Shown: positions 11,205 through 21,109 of the stretch, piece by piece | Position numbering within the stretch: the stretch's first letter is position 1 | Layout: every line of letters starts with the position of its first letter | From: Branchinecta lynchi | Lineage: Eukaryota > Arthropoda > Branchiopoda > Anostraca > Branchinectidae | DNA: 64,000 bases | Reading direction: 5' to 3' | NCBI GenBank assembly: GCA_023053575.1 | Contig: JAKZAP010000011.1 | Span: forward strand, 4,526,001 to 4,590,000 | Notes under the pieces: model-generated | What the model saw: only the letters and a program-made list of their open reading frames with translations | Database searches by the model: none | What the model was told of the DNA's origin: nothing | Position numbers and translations under genes: made by a program

Positions 11205-11327
11205 AGCCCAAACTGACTTTGAAACATATATTCAAAAAATGTTTACAACGGATACGTCAGCTACGATTCTTCATCAGCGATATTCCTCCCTTCTTGGCAA
11301 GGGTCCTCATCAGGCTGTCAATCTTCT
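11205..11327 (-). ncRNA. Hammerhead-like repeat, copy 1 (Penelope-like?)
   Basis: Read on the minus strand: CTGATGA (11313-11307), a stem with CCCTT and AAGGG arms around GCCAAG, then GAGGAATATCG where an active ribozyme would have GAAA. The outer sequence (TTGAGCCCAAACTGACTTTG and ACAACGGATACGTCAGC) is shared with 58552-58735. The altered GAAA box suggests this copy is inactive. Confidence 0.5.
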
Positions 11328-12623
11328 GAGTCAACGTTGGGGAAGGAAACAAACCTGTAATAAATAACTGAAAATTCTACCGACTATAAATATCTTAATA
11401 GGGTAAACTACATCAAAATACCACTGTAAGGAAAAAAAATTCATCACCCCAATCGTGCAGCAAAACCGTCCATGTCAAAAATTAAATCTGAGGACTAGTT
11501 TCCATTTCTAGTTCTAGGTCATATAAATTTGAGGTGTGATAACATCCTGTGATGGAAGTTAGGGAACCAGTTGAAAACTATAGGCCTTTTTCCACGACAC
11601 AATTATGGGCCACACACTTCTGAGTGTTTGTTGCGGAAACACGGTTGTGTGCCACACAGTCAAGCCACTAGTTGAAACTCGCGGAATTGCTGTGTCAATT
11701 TTTTGGGTGGTAATTTCAAATATCTGAAAATAAAATAAAATTCATGTCAAATCTCTCAAACTCCGGGCTTATTTCCTTCCCATTCTGTACAAAAAGTATC
11801 CTCAGTTTTAAGTCTATATGCTTGAAAAAGTAGTTAGCTTTATTGTTTAGACACTATTTTGCTGTTTCATTTGAATTTCCCACCAGAATCAAGCCACAAA
11901 ATCGACAATCACCTCGCCAGCTGTTTGTTAACTTTGAGCCACAAAGCAAGCCACGAAAATCGTGTTGGCGGAAACACACTTGTGGGCCGCAGCAAAGGCC
12001 TGCCAAAGGCTGCAGAAACACACTTTTCGAGCCACAATCGACCCACAAACTGTTTGTGGGAGCACAGAAAAACGCCTTAGAAGTTCAGTATACAGAATTT
12101 GACCATGCCAGTCTACCACAAATCCCTGATTTTTGGATACCCTATGCCAAACGCTGGGTATATCTAGCATTTGGCATAGCCTATGCCTAACGCTGGATAC
12201 CCTATGCCAAACGCTGGATACCTGTTGGTAACCTAACCCTGACCTACCTCAATAGAAAGGAGTTCTGATTGGTTGATTTTTTAGCTTCACTCAAATGATC
12301 AATATTTTACTGTGTTACAGTATCCAGCACCTGGCATAGTGTATCCAGCGTTAGGCATAGGGTATGCCAAACGCTAGACATATCCGGCGTTTGGCATAGG
12401 GCATCCAAAAATCAGGGGTTTGTGGTTGACTGGACCATGCTCACTCAGTACACTGCCACAGCATAATTTATCATTTAAGAAGTACAACTGAGGAGGAAGG
12501 CAGGAAGCTTCCTCTCCTGAGCTTTGATGTTTTATACTAAAACTTACCTGTAAATACCAAAGCAAAAAGGACAACCAACGATGCTGCGCTAACGAGGAGA
12601 GCAGTTAACTGGTCTTCAAGCAT
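11257..12623 (-). CDS. Tentative two-exon gene for a 57-residue membrane protein
   Basis: Exon 12623-12548 runs from ATG to a consensus donor (ACAG then GTAAGT) and exon 11354-11257 from an acceptor ATTTATTACAG to TGA, in agreeing phase. The product starts MLEDQLTALL and then has a hydrophobic stretch (LVSAASLVVLFALVFTG, about residues 10-26) typical of one membrane span, followed by a basic tail. The second exon is unusual: its last 50 or so bases are a copy of the hammerhead-like repeat described below, so the C-terminus would come from a mobile element. No family is recognised. It may instead be the first exon of a larger gene whose true second exon is unseen. Confidence 0.4.
11579..12080. 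mobile_element. TAGGCGTTTTTCC MITE, copy 1
   Basis: Ends TAGGCCTTTTTCCACG and the inverse CAGAAAAACGCCTTA. The interior matches 46040-46516 along its whole length (ATTATGGGCCACACAC; GAGCCACAATCGACC; GTTTGTGGGAGCAC). The interior is unusual for many CCACA and GGAAACAC repeats. Confidence 0.65.
12109..12432. mobile_element. hAT-type MITE, CAGTCATACAC family, full copy
   Basis: Ends CAGTCTACCACAAATCCCTG and its inverse. Flanked by a perfect 8-bp duplication GACCATGC (12101-12108 and 12433-12440). Arms of about 120 bases consist of tandem 21-base units of the type GGATACCCTATGCCAAACGC. Confidence 0.85.
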
Positions 12624-12639
12624 CCCACAATTCCACAAA

Positions 12640-13370
12640 CAATGACTTCTTTTGAAATAAATCCAAGAAGTTGAACTTAACCATCGGCAAGTTTACAGCG
12701 TCAATTCTTTGAAATAAAAACGGAGACATAGGAGTTGGTGTTACTTTACTAGTCTCCAGTGTGATGCCAACGAAAAAACTTTTTGAGTATACCAATAAAT
12801 CTGCCAATAAATTTGCTAGTACAAAACAGATTATAGTGACCTGAGTAGAGAAGAGGTTCCAGTCCAGTGGCCATTAAGCTTAATGGCAGGTCTTCGCTTG
12901 TAAAAGTATAAGCAAAAGTATCAAAAAATATCCGATCCAAAAAAAAGGGGTCTGCGGTTCGTTTACCTACGGCAACGACTAGTAAATGAAAGAATGAGAT
13001 ACTTTTGTTTTTAGGTCTCGATTGTCAGTCTACTATTTACAACGTCTAGTATCGTCTGATATCTGATTTGATCCATGGTTCAAAAGACCAGTCAAGTCAG
13101 CAAAAAACATCCTACATCTATCAAGTGTAGCTCCTGGTGAACCCAGATGAATGAGGTTCAACTATAGATCTTTTCCTTTGTTTTCTCTCGCATTAAAATC
13201 TTAACAAATCCGGTGGAAACCGGGAATTTGATAAAATGAAGAATAATCAAGGACTATTTCGTTGATAGGCTGTAAAAGTATTATGATGACAACTTATTTT
13301 CCCGTTCTCAACAGTGTCCCAGGACTTCAAATATTTTTTGCCAAACGTCTAATCCTTCTTCATTTTTCTC
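12640..13370. other. Intergenic, unassigned
   Basis: No repeat structure, exon-like frame or known motif seen. Confidence 0.5.
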
Positions 13371-13573
13371 CTACACCATTCATTGAAATAGTCTTCGAAG
13401 CCCACCGAAAGTAGGAAGCGCACCACCGAAAAAACTCAGTGACCCGCCGTCGAAAACATTTCGGGGCTCCACCATTGGGGTTGGCGGCAGAGGCCCACCG
13501 GTAAATTTTGGCGCCGAATCTTTTTGGTTGGAATATCTTTCTGTTGAGCCTTTATCTTCCGAAGGCTCTAAGA

Positions 13574-14946
13574 CCAATCGTTTCCAACCGGTGGTATGCG
13601 TACCCCAAGGGATACGCGAGACCCTTGCAAGGGTACGCGAAGGAACCAAAACTGATTTAGTCTGTAGCTTCAAAATCTCGCCTCACTCATTTTTGATTGC
13701 CGAAAGCCTAATATTACCAGCAGAGGTATCACCAGCCAAAATGTATCTTAAGGGACAAGGTATTTTCACTGACCGACAAGGCGACAAGTAACTTTTACCG
13801 ACTTTTTTTTTTGTTTAAATAAATGCTTTTATGAAAAATCTTGGCGCTTCGCGCAGACTCTTTTCTTATTGATGGTCTAGCGGACCTTTTTTGGGGGATG
13901 GGGGTTGTCAACCCGTGCGTGACTCAAAGATATAGAAAACCGTGATTTTCGAGTTTTTTGTTGATCAGCTAATTATCCCTCTAGGATGATGTGCGAGGGA
14001 TAAATATAAATTCGGATATTTCGAGAAAAATCATGGTTTTCTATTTCTTTCGTAATGACTGGTCAGCTTGGCTTCAAACCTTATATTCGTGCTTGACTCC
14101 TCTGATTACAAGCCCCAAGGTGTCTTCCCGTCGTTCCCCGAGGACTCCTCGGGAAATCGAAGGGACGGAGGAATAGAGGGAGTTACTCCATGCCGACTCC
14201 ACGTACAGAAACAGCGAGAACACGGGGAATGCTTCAAAAATGGATTTTTTTTTCGAAAACAAACTATGAAGTGAAAAAATTAGTCTGGATCTACTTTATT
14301 TTTATTTTGCTTATTCTGATTGTTTTAGATAATTTTACTTTGCAGCAACCCCAGCAAAAATTGATTCACCTCCGAATCTGAAAGGGAGTACTTTTTGATG
14401 ATGGTGATGATAATCGGAGCATTTCCTGTCCGTGGGGACTCGCGAGAAGACGGGGAGTGAGTACCCGGGACAAACAAAAACGCGGGGACTCCTCAAATGG
14501 AGTCCTCAGAGAACGGCGAGAATACACCTCTAGTGAAAGTCAGTGAACTAATGTTGATTCAAAAACAGCTAGCCTGCTGTCGTAAACTCTGTTCTTGTGT
14601 CAAAGAATATTGTTTCAAGAAGAATCGAGGACATTGCCAGTGATATTGTCATTAAGGTTGCGAATTAAGCTAGCGAAAAAGTTTGCGACGCAGCTGGATG
14701 AAAGCACGGAGAACATGAAAATCAAAGTAAAGACAGAAACAGGATGACTCGAGCCGAGTCTTGACAAAAGTTTTGCTACAAAGCAGCCTCTAGTGATTGC
14801 CTCATTGATTTTGTATATATTTTTACATGTATGCCTTATCATTTATGATGATAATAATCGTCTTTTTCACGTTCTGAAAAGGGGGTACGCAATCTTTTCG
14901 AACCTTAAATAGGGGTACGCGGTATGGAAAAGGTTGGGATCCACTG
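13574..14946 (+). mobile_element. Decayed hAT transposon with transposase scrap
   Basis: Right end GGTTGGGATCCACTG is the inverse of the CAGTGGWTCCCAACC end of many hAT elements; the left end CCAATCGTTTCCAACC is a worn form of it. CTCTAAGA (13566-13573) and CTCTAGAC (14947-14954) may be a diverged 8-bp duplication. Both ends carry the same GGTACGC repeats. At 14604-14720 the plus strand, with one stop and one frameshift, reads IVSRRIEDIASDIVIKVAN and then ATQLDEST, typical of hAT transposase around its first catalytic Asp. A second element (14122-14525) is nested inside. Confidence 0.65.
14122..14525. mobile_element. TATTCTCGCC element, uninterrupted copy
   Basis: Left end (worn) TCTTCCCGTCGTTCCCCGAG; right end ACGGCGAGAATAC is the inverse of GTATTCTCGCCGT. 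Internal GGACTCC palindromes. The interior (CAATTTTACTTTGCAGCAAC, GATGATGGTGATGATAATC) is the empty-site version of the copy at 21109-23192. Confidence 0.7.
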
Positions 14947-15124
14947 CTCTAGACTGTCGTTTTGTTTTTAACTTCGACAAGTGTACAGTCAGCAAAAAGA
15001 TATTTCAGTAGTGCCCATCCTCTGAGGACAGAAACATAATTTCACTAAAAAGGAGCTCCTCCACTCAATTCCTTATAATGAATGTATCTAGACTTACAGA
15101 ATCCATGTTCAAGGTTTTTATGGC

Positions 15125-15440
15125 AGTTGCAGCCGGCTCAAGTGCCGTATAACGATCATGATGTCTGTCCGTCGGTTGGTCTGTCCCTCTCTCTTCCGGA
15201 TCTTCCACATAAGTCGTATTCTCGCCATTGCCCGAGGACTTTTCGGGGAGTCAAGGGCAAGGTCTCGCCGTTTCCCCCATTCCCCGTCCGTGGGGACTCG
15301 CGAGAATATGAAGAGTGAGTCCCTGGGACAGACAAAAACGCGAGGACTCCTGGAAAGGAGTCCTCTGGGAACGGCGAGAATATGCTATACAAGCTATAGG
15401 ACGATGAAACTTGGCAGCTATATAAAGGACCCAGGGGTGG
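15125..15440. repeat. Satellite-like fragment split by a TATTCTCGCC MITE (15214-15382)
   Basis: CTTCCACATAAG before and AAGCTATAGGACGATGAAAC after are halves of one sequence (compare CTTCCACATAAGCTAGCAC near 7249). Between them sits a short internally deleted TATTCTCGCC element with both ends. Confidence 0.6.
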
Positions 15441-15617
15441 CCCGAAGGGGGGGGGGGTGAAGGGAGGTGATTCACCCCCCCCCCCCTGCCTTTCCCTAAG
15501 TCGTATCAGTCGTTTATTTTGACCTCACCGAAGTCCCGGACATTCGTTTTAATAAAAAATAATCCAAGTCGTTAAGAAAAAAATAATTATTTTGGCTCTG
15601 CCAAGCTACAGTCGTAA

Positions 15618-16298
15618 ACTAAAACCAGGAAGGGAAGGGAACGCGAGAAAAGCAGGAAGGCATACTAAAACCAGGAAGGGCATACTAAAACGAGGAAGGG
15701 CATCCTAAAACCAGGAAGGCTGCCACCAGAATTCGCAGCACCGTTCCCTTCCTCTCTTTAGTAGTATTTGAGGGGTCGGCAACTTTTCAAATTCAAAGTT
15801 CACCATTCCTTCCTCGTTCTAGTATCCTGACATGGGTAGGCATTCTGCAACAGTAGTTGGTATATGCTGTTGGTTGTTGTGTTCGTTCCTTTTTGTTGTT
15901 GTTAGAGGAATTAGTGTTTTCCATTTCTTCTTTTTTGCTTTGTCTTTTGTTGTGCTCCATCTGTTTTTTAATTGATGGGTAATAAATGCATTCATTCATT
16001 CATTAAGTTCAGTGAGGGGTCGGCAACTATAAAATTGGAATTTACCTTTTTATTTCTCGTTCTGACGGTAGGCGACTAACCAGGAAGGGCATACTAAAAC
16101 GAGGAAGGGATGGTGAACTTTGAATTTGAAAAGTTGCCGACCCCTCAAATAATACTAAATAGAGGAAGGGAACGGTGCAGCGAATCCTGGCGACATCCTT
16201 CCTAGTTTTACTATTCCCTTCCTCGTTTTAGTATGCCCTTCCTGGTTTCAGTATGCCTTCCTGCTTTTCTCGCGTTTCCTTCCCTTCCTGGTTTTAGT
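15618..16298. mobile_element. Foldback element built of ACTAAAACCAGGAAGGGCAT repeats
   Basis: The left arm (15618-15826) and the inverse of the right arm (16091-16298) match closely. Each arm begins ACTAAAACCAGGAAGGG, then has GAACGCGAGAAAAGCAGG-type sequence and three tandem copies of a 19-20 base unit. The loop holds a LINE 3' tail ending in (ATTC)n at 15985-16002. No target duplication could be fixed. Confidence 0.8.
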
Positions 16299-16299
16299 C

Positions 16300-17780
16300 G
16301 ATCCCCTGGTAGACCACAGATCGTGGTAAAACTTAGGTTAACCTTTGTGCTGCAGGGCGAAATTCAAGATTTGTCTTCTGTCGGTCATGGAAGCTTAGAT
16401 CTAACAATCATACTTCTCATTCTAACAAAATATGATTAAAAAACATCTTCGTATCTGAACGACTAGAAATAGCCTGCCTCTCGAAACATGCGACTGAAAA
16501 TTTCAGACGCTTGAGAACCCAGAACAGCCGACGCCTTAATAACTAGCCTTACTGACTTTTCCGGGCGCACTGCCAGCCCCCCATTTAGCTTTTCTGGGTG
16601 AGCGCCCAGATGAGCTGAATTTTAGTGGTTGGGCGTTCTGCGAGCGCCCGTTTTAGCTGTTTTCTTTCTTAGAGGGGGGGGGGGGGTACCCCCCCCTTAA
16701 AGCACATCTGAAAGGCCTTCGTAAAATTCCACTGCCCATCATATGAAATTATCAGGACACTCATACAACTCGAAAATGATCCTTTTATTTTTAAGTTATC
16801 GTGAACGCGAACTTCTCGCTCTTCAATTGCTGTGTATAGCATTTTCTGTCGCGTACTGAGACTTGGACCTAATTTGGTGGCAAGGTCGCAGATGAAGATT
16901 GAGACAGATATAAACCTTTCAGATGTGCGTGAATATGCTGCATGGGGAAAGACATAGTGTTCCTATCGGGCGAAAGACGAAAGTTTGTTTCGCCAAAAAT
17001 TTTACACAGAAGGAATAAGATTCTGCAAACCAGTTAGAAGTTGTAGTTTTTCGGATGTAATTCACTGTAGATTGACTTACTTTTATTTTCGTCATGAAAG
17101 TACAGTATGTCGAATGGACAAATAAAACGGTACACTGTACTTTCATGATGAAACACAAGTACATCAAAACTACAGTTAAACTACACCTTAAAAAAAAACG
17201 CCACATAAGTCTCGCCGCCCAACCTCATTTTGTTTGTGAGTAAACGTGTTTTCACCGTGAAAATTACTTTTTTGCTTTTAATTCGGATCAAATCTACTTT
17301 GTGTCTAATTTTTTTTCTATAGACACCATTGTTTGTCACTATTTTCGACGGAAAGATTGTGGTTTCATAGCTATAATCTTTCCTTTTCAATGGGACCGCA
17401 AAAAGAGGCTCTGCTCATCGGCGTTTCGCAAAATTTTGCCGGTGGCGCATTGCATAGTATTCTCTATTTAAAAGAACTGTGTGTCATTTACTTAGAGACT
17501 AGGCTTGGAATTTTTAGATTTGAAACACATTAAAGGCTAGAGGACGGTAAGTAGTTAAATGTTGCCATAAGGCATATTAAAACGAAATTCGCCTGCGGTG
17601 CTTGCTTTAATTTGCCCAGGCTTTCCTCTCTAGCGAACGCTGAAATGTAAAGCTAAGGCTATGAATGTATGTATAAACAAATTTTGACTACAAGAATAAT
17701 TTCAGCTGATGCACTGCAGCTAGTTTTACAATGGCTCTATTATTTGTTGGCGGGGAACGTGCGCCGATGCCGCGAAGTGG
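16300..17780. other. Intergenic with short repeats
   Basis: A 14-G run and matching C run at 16674-16697 form a possible hairpin. At 17092-17150, TCATGAAAGTACAGT faces its inverse ACTGTACTTTCATGA. At 17580-17640 a CGCCTGCGG motif recurs, seen again near 23757, 23927 and 24452. No gene seen. Confidence 0.5.
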
Positions 17781-17789
17781 CAACGGTTC

Positions 17790-19075
17790 ATTTTTGTCGG
17801 TACGTGCGAGTCGTATATTGCGATCCAGGAGTCCCCTGGCCTGAGTGCTTCGGGCCACCCCTGAAAGGACCTGACCAGATCTCGTTTTTCTCGATCCGAC
17901 CATCCGTGTGAGGTTGAGATGAGGGGGATTCAAGATCCACTCAAGCTATGCAGCGGTGGTCCGATTGGAGTGGAAGTTGATGGGTGGTAGCAATATGTTC
18001 TGCCCGAGATGCTCTGCAAATTTTCTCAGCCCTATCCGACCATGGCTACGAAAGTGTGAGTGGGTGGCGGATATTACGTAACATGCGTTGGGACCAAACA
18101 GATGGAGGAAGTTGAACAAAACTCGGAGGACAGAAAGTTCACGTGTCTTGGATCTGCTATGGTGAAGTCCGGATGTGATCCGGCTTTGGTGGGGGAGTTC
18201 TAGGCGGGCTCCTGGATATCTTGTCACTTTTGATTTGCATACTTCTCGAACGCGTGATCCGATCGGGGTGAAACATGAAAGCTGCCAAGAGCACAGCAAA
18301 TGTGCTTTTAGATTTACCCACCGAGTTCGTATCCTATTCGGATACGTAAATATTACGCTTACAGCATTTGCTCCTAGAACTCATCAAGCTTCACTAGAAT
18401 CCGAAAACTTCCGCAAATTACAGCGCCCGCCGGCCACATCCTCGACAGCGGTCGTATCGAGTCGTACCTCAATCTGCACATCTAGGGCCCATGGCTTTCG
18501 CACCGTCCAAGTATCAACACTATCCCTCCGTCCGTTTTGTCCGTATGAGTGTCAGAAAGTTTTGGGGCCTCCCTCCAACTCATCCCACCGTGTCCTTACG
18601 CGATTCGGACACATAGATTCCACATCTAGTGCATCTGCTCCTTTCACCCACCTATTTTTACTCGAATCCAAGCTAATTTCCAGTAGCCACCAGCTCCCCC
18701 ACCGAGACCGGATTCGGTCCGGGCCTGAAACTAACATATCTAGAACCAACGAATCAATGACCTTTGTACAATCCAACTTTCGTCTAGTCTCTACTCATGT
18801 AACACGATTCCCGTGCCTCCCCCTCCTCCCCCTAGTCCGATGCAATTAGGACACGTTAATGTTTGGATCTACGGCTTTTGCGATCCACCATAGTTTCACT
18901 GGAAATGGAGCAATTTCGGAAAATTTCCGTTACCGCCCAATTCTCCTCGAAGAGGTCGGATCCGGCCAAGACCTCAGAATAATATATATATTGTACCGCC
19001 CGAGTTTCATCCCACTCCCTCCACCCTTTTGGTCCCATGTTCGTCTAGTCCCCCCCCCCCCCTACGTGGTCTGAT
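17790..19075. repeat. Satellite-like block, third locus
   Basis: Carries GATCCGACCATCC and ATGAAACTTGG-type pieces in one direction, then after about 18300 mostly in the inverse direction. The 224-residue frame at 18175-18849 lies across it and looks incidental. Confidence 0.55.
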
Positions 19076-19525
19076 TATGTTCAGACACACAAATGGAATT
19101 CCACGTATCCTGAAATCTACGAACCTCAAATGTATCGTAGATATTTGAAATTATGTGACTAAAGGATTTAGTAGCAGGAATGAAAGTTTAGCTTAGTTTA
19201 CATAGCATAGCATTTCAAGAGGTGTAATAGTTTATTTGTGAAATCGAACGTGTGATAAATCTTGTATGGCCCCGTGGCTCAATAAACAGCGCTATTATTA
19301 TTATTATTATCTCGGGCATCAGCTCCTGCCGCCATCCAATTACATTCGGATTGGACCATACTCGTTCGCAAATGCTTCCGCATTCGATCCTCACACCGGT
19401 GATCAGATTTTGTTGAGCATTTCGTCGAGTCCATTCCGGGCCTGCCAAGTTCCATCACCTTGCCTCACGTGGAAGTGCCCAAACTAGCAAAAGTGAACCA
19501 ATAGTGGCTGATATTAGTTGCGCAT

Positions 19526-20008
19526 ATCTGTATGCGCGGATTAAGGAGGGGTGGGGGGAGGAAGTTTATTTTAAGGCGAAGCTTAATAGGGAGGAGTTAA
19601 AGTGGGTTATTTAGGCAAGGCGAAATTTTGTTAGCACTTGGAGATAGGAGGAGGTATTTAGGTAGGGTGACGTCGAATGTTGGTCCCTATTTTTGTCCGA
19701 TGTGTGGAGATAGAAATGAGGATTTACTGCATTTTCTGTGTTTTTGTAAAGAGTTGAGGCAGGAAATTTATCTGGGGAGTTTTGAAAGGGAGGAATGGGT
19801 GGAGTTTATTTTGAAGGATAGAAATTTTGTGGGGATAAAGAATTTGGGAAGGTTGGTTAGTTTGGGCATGGCACATAGAAACATTTTGTAAGGTGAGATT
19901 AATTTGGAAATTTTTGTAATTGAAGTTGGTTTTTCTTTTTTTGTTCTTTGTATTTGTATTAACCATAGCCCTTTAGGGATTTCAGTGTTAATAAATATCT
20001 GTCTATCT
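19526..20008 (+). mobile_element. LINE 3' end with complete zinc knuckle
   Basis: Frame with GPYFCPMCGDRNEDLLHFLC and FCKELRQEIYLGSFEREEW, ending LVSLGMAHRNIL. The knuckle reads C-x2-C, then H-x3-C. The 3' UTR ends in ATAAATATCTGTCTATCT. One stop codon lies upstream at about 19612. This is the best-kept copy of the family. Confidence 0.75.
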
Positions 20009-20360
20009 AAAGCCAGGCTTCACCTTCGCATAGTCAAGCCAACCCTTCCAGGTTTCATGATAATGATGAGAGCTAAATTTGCTTTTCTTGAACATTTCCT
20101 AGATGCCCCTTCACATTTCAAATATCTCCTGCATCCCAGTTATAACTGTCAATACTTTCCCTTTTCTTCCTCCATTTGCATATTTGTAATGTCTCTCGAA
20201 CGGGTTGCCTCTCTGGCACCTTCCAGACATTCGTAATCTGGGGTGTCCAACACCCCGGACTTCCAGACGTGTTTGGCCTGGCTTCACCTTCCAGATCTGT
20301 CTCGACGAAAACGGCTGTCTGGAATCCGGAAGGAAAATCTGGAAGGTGAAGCCTCGCTTT
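20009..20360. mobile_element. AAAGCCAGGCTTCACCTTC MITE
   Basis: Terminal inverted repeat AAAGC(C/G)AGGCTTCACCTTC at both ends. The interior has further copies of GGCTTCACCTTCCAGATC and TCTCGACGAAAACGG. A related fragment is at 23200-23340. Confidence 0.6.
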
Positions 20361-20454
20361 TGCTATCCCTATTAGTATGGCACGAAAACGAAAACACGAA
20401 TAAATTGGAGGCGTCCCGCAAAAAAAAAATTGCAGTCTGACAGAATACACTATA

Positions 20455-20799
20455 TTCGTATTCTCGCCGTTCCCCGAGGACTCCTCGGGGAATCGAAGGT
20501 AATGGCGAGAATAGAGGGAGTCACTCCACGCGGACTCCGCGTACAGAAACAGCGAGAACACGGGTATGCTTCCAAAACACGTCAGTGATTCTCAGGAAGA
20601 AGGAGCAAACGTTTCCGTAACGACTCAAACTCAAATCCCATGTCAGCGCAGCTGTGACACCGTTTCTTCGTTTCTTCCGCAGGTACCCGGAGATTCTGCA
20701 TCGGAAGGGAGAGTCATCAAGAGTATTCTCTCCGCGCTCTCTACGCCACGACTTCCGGGACTGCTCTTAAATAAACTGCCTCTATAGGCGTATTCTCGC
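20455..20799. mobile_element. TATTCTCGCC element, left end plus different interior
   Basis: Opens GTATTCTCGCCGTTCCCCG like the other copies to about 20575, then carries sequence not seen elsewhere in the window, and reaches another TATTCTCGC at 20790. Confidence 0.5.
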
Positions 20800-21109
20800 C
20801 AGAGGCGTCACGACTGGGGGGGGGGAGAAGGGGACGCCCCCCCCCCCAAAGCCGTCGGTAAAAAATATCGAGTCGGCGCGAAGCGCCGCGATTTTTCTTT
20901 AAAATAGTTGATTTTTGTTCATGGAAACAGTCGGTTTTTCTGAAAATTGGTCGATTTTTCGTCAAAATAGTCGGAAAATCAGTCGATTTTTTCAAAAATG
21001 TAATTTTTATTGTTGAAAACAGTTGTTTTTTCTGCAGAAAAAGTTAGTAAAAATTACCATCCAGTCAGTAAATGCCTCGTCCGCCCCCCCCCCAAACATT
21101 TTTGCTAGT
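20800..21109. mobile_element. hAT-type MITE, CAGAGGCGTCACGAC family, 3' end lost
   Basis: Left end CAGAGGCGTCACGACTGG. The interior matches 23999-24330 (CGAGTCGGCGCGAAGCGCC; repeated GTCGATTTTTC). ATTCTCGC on both sides (20792-20799, 21110-21117) is the expected 8-bp duplication, made within the end of a TATTCTCGCC element. Confidence 0.65.

Noticed and set aside
18175..18849. Open frame of 224 residues on the plus strand
   Set aside because: It lies wholly in a satellite-like block, is rich in Arg, Ser, Thr and Pro, and has no domain or splice context. The same phrases elsewhere are not open in this frame.
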